Below are positions 56,976-64,000 of a stretch of DNA of 64,000 nucleotides, piece by piece. The stretch comes from Bubalus kerabau (taxonomy: Eukaryota > Chordata > Mammalia > Artiodactyla > Bovidae). The position numbers were made by a program, and so were the translations under genes. Within the stretch, counting starts at the first letter, position 1, and each line of letters begins with the position of its first letter. Under the pieces are notes generated by a model. It was not told where the DNA came from. It did not search any database and saw only the letters and a program-made list of their open reading frames with translations. The stretch covers positions 61,636,501-61,700,500 of the forward strand of contig NC_073628.1 in the NCBI RefSeq assembly GCF_029407905.1, written 5' to 3'.

Positions 56976-57048
56976 TCTCTCTCTCACTCTCCTGCTATCT
57001 TCTAAATAAAATGGAGCTGTAACACTGAAAAAAAAAATAAAATAAAAA
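56842..57048 (+). mobile_element. Retrotransposed LTR-derived segment with poly(A) tail
   Basis: TAAAGATACCTAA flanks this insert at 56829-56841 and 57049-57061, a 13-bp duplication. The body has a TATA-like ATATAAAAGGAGG at about 56867, a CGCT/CT-rich stretch (56921-56990), then AATAAAATGGAGCTGTAACACTG and an A-rich tail. The poly(A) signal and R-like end resemble a bovine retroviral LTR from memory. The tail and duplication indicate copying by LINE machinery in trans rather than retroviral integration. Confidence 0.75.
56936..56990. repeat. (CT)n microsatellite
   Basis: (CT)16 followed by TTCTCTTTCTCTCTCTCACTCT, preceded by (CGCT)n at 56921-56935, all inside the retroposed insert. Confidence 0.93.
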
Positions 57049-57061
57049 TAAAGATACCTAA

Positions 57062-59205
57062 AACATGCAGAAAGACGGAGAGAGAAGGGGAACAGATTCT
57101 ATCAAATGTTTATATTTTATGTAGTATGTGGGTAAGTGATAGATGAATGATAGATGATTAAAAAAAAAAAAAAAAACAGCTGTGTGTGTATGTATACTTG
57201 TCTCACACTCCCTGTTTGCAATAACACAGGCCTATAAAACAGCAAGCGGGGTAGGACCCAGGGTCTGCCAGAAAGGCAGGCAAAATAAGTAATGTATTTG
57301 AGCCTTCAGCAAGTGTCAATCAAATGATTTAAATCCCCACACTTAACCTTCACAACAACCCCACACAGACTGCTCGGGTCAAGATCCCACATCCAACCAT
57401 TCCTAAAAACAAACAAACAAACAAACCAACAACAACAAAAACAACAACAGTAAAAACTGAGTTTGTTTTTATTGTAAACATCTATAAATGTATTTGGTAG
57501 CAAATCATGCTTTAAATTGTGATGCTGTTAATGTTATTCATAGTCATTTTTTCATCTGACCAAGTGAGAATATCCAGTTGCTTCCCTAAAGAAATATTAA
57601 TAGGTTTGTTTATGAAGTGTAACATAGCTTGCAACCTGTGTAATGTAATACTTATCAAAATGTTTAAAAAATAGATTCAAACATATATCTGGCCCCAAGG
57701 ATTTGGGATCATAGAATTGTGGGACTGTGTCCCTCCTGCATCAGGGAGAGAGTACGATTATAGGCCAGCATATCAGTGCCTTATTCTTTCTGCTTAAACA
57801 ATAGTGTAGACAAAATAAGTACTCACCATCATTAGCAGCAACAGCAAAGGGAATTTTCACTTAATTGCAAATAAATAAGTTGGGATCTTTGGGATTGTCT
57901 CTCGATGAGCCAGAGAATAATTCAACTCTTTTTAATTGTCCATTTATTACAGTGATGCTTCTAAGAAAACTGGTTGAATGTTTCTCTTCTGTTTCATCTC
58001 CCTTCCTGCTGAAGAGAACTAAATTTGCTCAAAAAGTCTAGCAGGTGATGTGTCAAATTTATCTGGCTCTTACTAAAACAGCCTGCTTGCCTTCTCTTGC
58101 AGATGCTCTAAATCATATAACTGAACTTGGTTTTTATTAGGAAAAGCTGGTTTTGAGGATGCTTACAGTAAATTATGGGTCCAAATACAGCAAGTGTGTA
58201 AAACATCCTTTGGCAAATCTTCAGAAGTAAAGTTGAATAATGTTTCACTTTATTACCCTAATAATTTTTCCTTTTCAATCATTTATGCAGTATAACATAT
58301 TTTTGTCATGTTGAATAATATGTAGTTTTGTGAGCTACCTTAAAATTTTTGCAACAAAGTAGATAATATCAAAAGTAATGCAGTGTAATTCATGGTTTTT
58401 CATTCAGCATTGTAACAAAAATCTCTTTATTAGAACTTTTCATAAATATCATATTTCAATGACTACCTGAGATTACATTCCTCCATGATTTACTTTATCA
58501 CTTCCTTCTAGTTCGTTGAACAAATTTCCACACAGTTATTAAAATAATTATGTGACTAACATAATTATGTGTGAAGTTTATAATTTAGTTTAGGTAGATT
58601 GATAGAAAAATAGAGTAAAGGGTATTGAAAAGCAAGAAAGATGTCAGTTTAGTATTAGACCAATGTATATATTTTCAAAATTAATGTATACTTGAAAGAC
58701 AAAATATTAGACTAAAATATATGAAATCTCTGGGAGCCCATGCCCGTCTAGAGGTGAGGAGAGAGGCAGTCAAGCCCCGACATGAAGCCAGTCCAGGAAG
58801 AGACAAAATCATATTTTTCCTTTCATGGGGGAAAATTGTTGAATTAAAACCTGTCTGTAATTAATTTTAAAGAAATTTTAAACAACACACTTTAAATATA
58901 GCTGGGGTTAGACAAACTCAATATAAGTCTTTATATTATATTCAAGAAGAAGTAAACTCACTTCAAAATCTTAGGTTAATTGATTTCTAAGAATTCCAGA
59001 AATCATGAATATTTATAGTTAAATCCTTCAAATATGATCAGAGTATAAAATAATCAAATAAATAAAACATATCACTTTTAGTCTGTCTTCATTTTTAAGG
59101 AAATTTATTTCACTAGCTAACGAGAATAGTTCAGACCCTCTTTCCTTTTTATACACTTTGAATAATTTAATCCTCTTCTCCCCCAAGATTTGCCTCATAA
59201 TTATG
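57062..59205. other. Unassigned AT-rich sequence with simple repeats
   Basis: No gene or clear transposon. It holds a 17-A run (57160-57176) and an (AAAC)n/(AAC)n tract (57406-57448). Positions 57320-57360 are weakly MIR-like. Confidence 0.45.
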
Positions 59206-59258
59206 GAAAAACCAATACAATATTGTAAAGTTTAAAAATAAAATAAATAAAACAAAAA
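59206..59258 (+). mobile_element. L1 3' tip
   Basis: AAAACCAATACAATATTGTAAAGTTTAAAAATAAAATAAATAAAAC: the L1 terminus and A-rich tail, about 50 bp. Confidence 0.75.
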
Positions 59259-60381
59259 TGAATATAAGCAAGACTCCTAAAATGCTTCATATTTGCAATC
59301 CTACACTACCTGCCTCTCCACTCATAATTCTGCCTTTGAGCTTCTTACAAGGAAAAAAAGGATAATTCCTGTTCCTATCAAAGTCTTGTCCAGGTCTTCC
59401 ATTTTTTCTCGAATTCTCATAACTTCTAGGCCTCTTAAAAAATTCATTCCTGAAATAACCTTCATGCAGAATCCTAAATTTCTCCTATGGTACTAAATAA
59501 TTTTCATTAACATAAAAGTAAAAGAAATATCACTCTAAAAAATCAAACAAAAATGGCAGTTATAAAACCTTAAATCTGCCTTTGCTCATGTTTATCACCC
59601 TGTTTTTTCCTCTCTTTCACAGTGAGCATTTTAGAAAGTATATTCTACGATATTGACTCCAGTCCTTACCACCTGTTCTCTAGCCAATTCACTCCAATTG
59701 AATTTCAAGTGGAAATCCTATTTTTTTTCTTAGTAACTTGTAGAAATGTGCTTTATTTCATGCAAAGCTAATAATACCCCATATTTTAACAGTTAGACAA
59801 ATATTTTTTAAAAGCTCATTACATCAATAAATTAAAATGCCATGAAGCAAGTCCATGACTTTGTCAAAAACAAACTGAGAGAACATTATGCATAGTTAAG
59901 GGAAAGATGCTATTTTAGCAGCTTACAGGTTTTTTCAAATACATACTGAGTGAGAATAAGTAGAGAATAATAGTTCCCTGGAACTGTTCTCTTTAAGTCA
60001 TAGTGAATTCACATTAAATATTGCTGTCTTATCTCCATATTTAGCAGTCTCCTTGAGACACAAACTTGCCTTACTCACAGATATGAAATAATTTTCTCAC
60101 TTGCTGTCAACATCCCTTTAGTGGTGCTTTCTCCGCACCTGTATTTTTAATGCCAGAATCCACAGAGCTTGATTCAAGTCTGTCTCTGCTATATTTTTAT
60201 TTACTTATTTTGAAAAATTAATTATTATTTATTTCACCACTTCTACATTTTTTTTCAAGTTTTTCCATTTTAATTTTTAATAGAAATGAGTTTCAGGCTT
60301 AAATTTACACACTGGCAAACACACTTTCAGATCATATAGTTAAGCTTCACATTAATAAAACCAAACATATATTTTTCTTTT
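59259..60381. other. Unassigned AT-rich sequence
   Basis: No recognised feature in 1.1 kb; frames are short. Confidence 0.45.
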
Positions 60382-60426
60382 TAAAAAATATTTAATTGGA
60401 GGATAATTACTTTGCAGTGTTGTGAT

Positions 60427-60463
<37 letters not shown>

Positions 60464-61330
60464 TGCCATATATTGACTTGAATCAGCCACAGGTGCATGT
60501 GTCACCCTCCATCCTGACCACCCACCCCACCTCCCCCACTCCCTCTCTACCTCATCCCTCTGGGTTGTCCCAGAGCACCAGCTTTGAGTGCCCTGCTTCA
60601 TGCATCGAACTTGCACTGGTCATCTATTTTACATATGGTAATATATATGTTTCGATGCTATTCTCTCAATAGCCTTCTCCCACATAGTCCGAAAGTCTGT
60701 TCTTTACACATGTGTCTCTTTTGCTTCCTTGCTTATAGGATCATCATCACTGTCTTTCTAAATTCTTCATATATACATTCATATAGTGTATTGGTGTTTC
60801 TCTTTCTGACTTATTTCATCCACCTCACTAGAACTAACTCAAATGTGTTCCTTTTTATAGCTGAATAATATTCCATTGTGTGTATGTACCAAAACTTCTT
60901 TATCCATTCATCTGCCAATAGACATCTAGGTTGCTTCCATGTCCTAGCTATTGTAAACAGTGTTGCATTGAAAGTTGGGGTACATGTGTCTCTTTCAATT
61001 CTGGTTTCCTTGGTGTGTATCCCCAGCAGTGGGATTACTGGGCCGTATGGCAGTTTATTTCCAGTTTTTTTAAGGAATCTCCACGCTGTTCTCCATAGTG
61101 GCTGTACTAGTTTGCATTTCCACCGACAGTGTAAGAGGGTTTCTCCACACCCTCTTTAGCATTTATTGTTTGTAGACTTTTTGATGGCGGCCATTCTGAC
61201 CGGCATGACATAATACTTCATTGTGGTTTTGATTTGCATTTCTCTAATAATGAGTGATGTTGAACATCTTTTCGTGTGTTTGTTAGCCATCTGTATGTCT
61301 TCTTTGGAGAAATATCTGTTTAGTTCTTTT
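60382..61330 (-). mobile_element. L1 3' UTR and ORF2 C-terminus
   Basis: Reversed L1: AATTGGAGGATAATTACTTTGC (terminus), a 33-T run (60430-60462), the C-rich 3' UTR, then ORF2 C-terminus (AATATTCCATTGTGTGTATG, CCCCAGCAGTGGGATTACTGG, GAACATCTTTTCGTGTG). 5'-truncated at 61330. Confidence 0.93.
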
Positions 61331-61859
61331 GCCTGGTGTATTTTTAATATGCCACATTTTGGTGATTTCCTCTAGCCTCATGAATATTAAATATCATCTT
61401 TGTGATAAAAATTCCTAAATTTCAGGCAAATGAATAGAATATAGGTATCTCAAATTGGATATGTTCTCCAGATATCTCAGCTTAATAAGGTAGCTTTGCA
61501 TTCTCCATTTAACCTGCTCTGTAACTGTGTACCCCAAGTTACTTACAGTTTAGTAAATGGCACCATCATCTACTCTGGTACTAAATCACCTAACATCAGA
61601 AGCATCCTTAATTATTCCCATTTCCTTCATCTGCACATCTATTCCATTAGTAAGTCTTATCACCTTTCTTTCCAAAATGAAACTTGATTTTACCACATTC
61701 TCTCCATATTATCTCCATTTCCAGTGGGACCATTCTGTCATTTCTAGAGAAGGATTATCTCTTCTTTCCCAGCTGGACTCATTGCTTCCCCATGTGACCT
61801 GATAGTGCATTTCTTTTTTAGTGCCAATGTGATAATCCAAATATGGAAATCGGATCATT

Positions 61860-62187
61860 AGCAGACATAAAGAACAGACTATTGGTCACAGTGGAAGAGG
61901 TGGAGTGGGGATGACTTGAGAGGGTAGTAGTGAAACATATACATTACCATATGTAAATTAGAGAGCAAGTGGGAATTTACTATATGATGCAGGGAACCCA
62001 AAGCAGAACCCAAAGCTGGTGTTCTGTGATAACATGGAGGGGTGGGGTGGGGAGGGATGTGGCAGGGAGGTTTAAGTGGGAGGGGACATGTGTATACCTG
62101 TGGCTGATTCATGATGATGTGTCAGAAATCATCACAATATAGTAAAGTAACTGTCTTCCAATTAAAAATAAAATTAAATTAAAAAAA
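61860..62187 (+). mobile_element. L1 3' UTR with 14-bp duplication, in L2
   Basis: L1 3' UTR (ACATATACATTACCATATGTAAAT, GAGGGGTGGGGTGGGGAGGG, ACCTGTGGCTGATTCATG) with A-rich tail. GAAATCGGATCATT (61846-61859) and GAAATTGGATCATT (62188-62201) flank it, one mismatch. Confidence 0.93.
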
Positions 62188-62440
62188 GAAATTGGATCAT
62201 TTAATTCTCCTGCTTAAACATCTTCATTGGCTTTTCATTGCTCTTAAAGGAACATATGTATTCCTTTGATAGTATTCAAGAGACCACCTATATGGACACA
62301 TCTCTTATTCAAATATGTGTCCTGATTCTTTTACCCTTTTCCCCCAGATCTTCAAATATTTGTGTCTAGGTTATCATTTAGACCTCAATGCAAACATTAT
62401 CTGGGCATGATCAAGATTGTCACAAAAATTTTCAGTGAAT

Positions 62441-62839
62441 TTCCTATAATCAAGAAACGGGAACCAAAAAGGCTTTGTCCCTATAAACGTTGGATATATA
62501 TAATTTAACAAGCAATTTTTTTTTTTTTATCTTAAGGAGAATCTTTAAGTAATTTGTTCAAAAACAGTAAGAAAAGCAGAAGAGTTCCACGGACATGGGG
62601 CAAAATCTTTCTCCCCTTGGAATCCAGGCACAGTGAACTTCAGGTCCCTCTGTCATACATACATTCATACCATCTTTTTTCTGAATTTATTTGTGTAAGT
62701 TTTTGATACTTTAATAGTAAAACTAAGTGAAGACCAACAGAACTGATTTCAAGTCATGCTTTACTCTAATTTTCAAATCTACATCAGTCTCTTAGATCTG
62801 GCATAGCTCAACCCATCTTACCTGGGATAAAGGACCACT
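62441..62839. other. Unassigned sequence between L2 and LTR
   Basis: No family recognised. A 13-T run lies near 62517-62529. It could be internal retroviral sequence of the LTR to its right or additional L2. Confidence 0.35.
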
Positions 62840-63445
62840 TTAGTTTACTTCTCTGCTTAGCGTTGAACCAGAAATTCGGCCTCTATAACCCACCATCTAA
62901 TTAAATCTCAGAGATAGATTGTCAATTGAAGTAGAAAAGAATTATTTTATTGCTTTGCCAGGCAAAGAGGGCTACGCTGGGTTAATGCCCTCAAAACTAT
63001 GTGTCCCAACCTGGAACGGACAGTGAGAAGTTTTATAATCATGGTTCAAACGGGGCATGATCAGCTTGTGGACATTCTTCTGATTGGTAGTGAGGTAAGT
63101 GGGAGTCAGCATCATCAACCTTCTGGTTCTAACCAATCTGGGGTCTATGTGCTTATGGGCAGCATACAGTTAATTTCTCCTACCCTGTAGGGGTTTTGGT
63201 CTCTGTAAAACAGCTCAAGATATTGTTGTATGTATCTCTTGATGGGGAACCAGGACCCTGCCCCAAGGCTGCACTATTTCTCTTGACTGTCAGTTTCTCC
63301 TTTGTCTCCATCCCCTCCTTACCTAATGAGCAACTGCTTGAATCTCCCCTTTGGAACTCAGGAAGGTCATGGAAACGAAATGAAGCCTATTTCCTGAAAT
63401 AAAGAAATGGGAAAACAGAAAGGCTTTGTGCTCAGGAGCCCCACA
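62840..63445 (-). mobile_element. Retroviral LTR, same family as 7957-8556
   Basis: In reverse it reads TGTGGGGCTCCTGAGCAC (start at 63445), CCTTCCTGAGTTCCAAAG, CATCAAGAGATACATAC, CTTTGCCTGGCAAAGC, AATAAA (intact signal, complement near 62944-62952), then CTCTGAGATTTAATTAGATGG. Each block has a counterpart in the copy at 7957. The end near 62840 is approximate. No gag, pol or env is visible. Confidence 0.72.
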
Positions 63446-63686
63446 GGGTCCTGCTGGATTTCACCATCTTCAGTCATTCATTTCATTTTCTTGATGACAT
63501 TTATCACTATCTGAATATAGGTTATCTGTTCATTTGCTTACTATTTACCCTCTCTCTCCTTCCCACAAATGTTAAGTTCTGTTAAAACAGAGATTCTTAT
63601 CTCTAGTTCTTTTTATATCCCTACTTTATAGATTGCAGTTATTAGCATAAAGTAGGTGGTCAGTAAATATTTTACTAAAGTAATGT

Positions 63687-64000
63687 TGTTGTTCAGTCAC
63701 TTAAGTCGTGTCTGACTCTTTGTGACCTCATGAAGTGCAGCATGCCAGGCTTCCTTGTCCTTCACTATCTCTCTGAGTTTGCTCAAACTCATGTCCATTG
63801 AGTCAGTGATGCTATCTAACCACCTTACCCTCTGTCATTCCCTTCTCCTCCTGCCTTCAAAGTTTCCTAGCATCAGATTATTTTCTAATGAGTTAGCTCT
63901 TCACATCAGGTGGCCAAAGTATTGGAGCTTCAGCTTCAGCATCAGTCCTTCCAATGAGTATTTAGGGTTGATTTCCTTTAGGATTGACTTGTTTGATCTC
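63687..64000 (-). mobile_element. BovB LINE 3' end, old type, cut by window edge
   Basis: Reversed BovB from GTTGTTGTTCAGTCACTTAAG to GATTGACTTGTTTGATCTC at the window end. It certainly continues beyond 64000. Confidence 0.95.

Larger units (their letters stand above)
61450..63685 (+). mobile_element. Old L2 LINE split by an L1 tail and an LTR
   Basis: Three collinear pieces. 61450-61845: CAGTTTAGTAAATGGCACCATCATC, ATCAGAAGCATCCTTAATT. 62201-62440: CTCCTGCTTAAACATCTTCATTGG, CCCCCAGATCTTCAAATATTTG. 63465-63685: TTTTCTTGATGACATTTATCACTATCTGA, AAGTAGGTGGTCAGTAAATATTT, the L2 3' end. Their order matches L2. Position 62441-62839 is uncertain. Confidence 0.65.

Noticed and set aside
62441..62482. 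Possible second LTR start (AAGAAACGGGAACC...GGCTTTGT resembles 63404-63431)
   Set aside because: Only about 28 positions agree, with several mismatches and a gap, and the sequence to its left is L2-like; too weak for a paired-LTR provirus.

Overview
The window is ruminant nuclear DNA. It is packed with BovB (RTE-clade) LINEs, the tRNA-Glu/BovB-derived SINEs Bov-tA and BOV-A2, and L1 copies with the bovid-type 3' untranslated region; this combination is known only from ruminants. The sharpest L1 tails (near 22200-22420 and 28140-28330) look like the cattle-type L1 rather than the sheep type, so Bovini (cattle, yak, bison, buffalo) is my best inference, but a species call needs alignment. I found no host protein-coding exon, tRNA, rRNA or CRISPR array that I can support. 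Every long open reading frame I could assign is a LINE or endogenous-retrovirus relic or its antisense shadow. The window therefore reads as an intergenic or deep-intronic, AT-rich, repeat-dominated stretch.

Layout. 1-9200: unassigned sequence, a broken old L1 (1770-3935) carrying two later insertions, a retroviral LTR (about 3960-4653), BovB 3' ends and a second type of LTR (about 7957-8556). 9203-10886: a plus-strand BovB that keeps the 5' end of the element but has lost its centre. 11737-18095: one minus-strand L1 split by six later insertions, the last a near-complete 3 kb BovB with endonuclease and reverse-transcriptase motifs still visible. 18096-20648: unassigned sequence, L1 pieces and a degenerate ERVL-like pol fragment. 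20832-25158: a minus-strand BovB interrupted by two young L1 insertions, one with a 5' inversion. 26822-28334: a young L1 with a 5' inversion. 28350-46110: mostly unassigned sequence with scattered BovB 3' ends, Bov-tA and BOV-A2 SINEs, an MST-like MaLR LTR split by a SINE, and a small CpG-dense patch (32756-32890). 46125-55450: an old repeat, further BovB copies, MIRs, and a local inverted duplication (50635-51533). 55465-64000: unassigned sequence, a poly(A)-tailed LTR-derived insert (56842-57048), an L1 3' region, an old L2 split by an L1 tail and by an LTR of the same family as that at 7957, and a BovB running off the right edge.

How the parts relate. The content is a record of LINE machinery at work. 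BovB and L1 supplied the reverse transcriptases; Bov-tA and BOV-A2 are their non-autonomous partners. Many insertions keep target-site duplications of 7-17 bp that let the order of events be read. No element looks capable of activity: every reverse-transcriptase frame is shifted, truncated or stopped. The nearest thing to an unusual arrangement is the inverted duplication at 50635-51533, where flanking unique DNA is duplicated in inverted orientation joined to a BovB tail and bounded by a 12-bp direct repeat.
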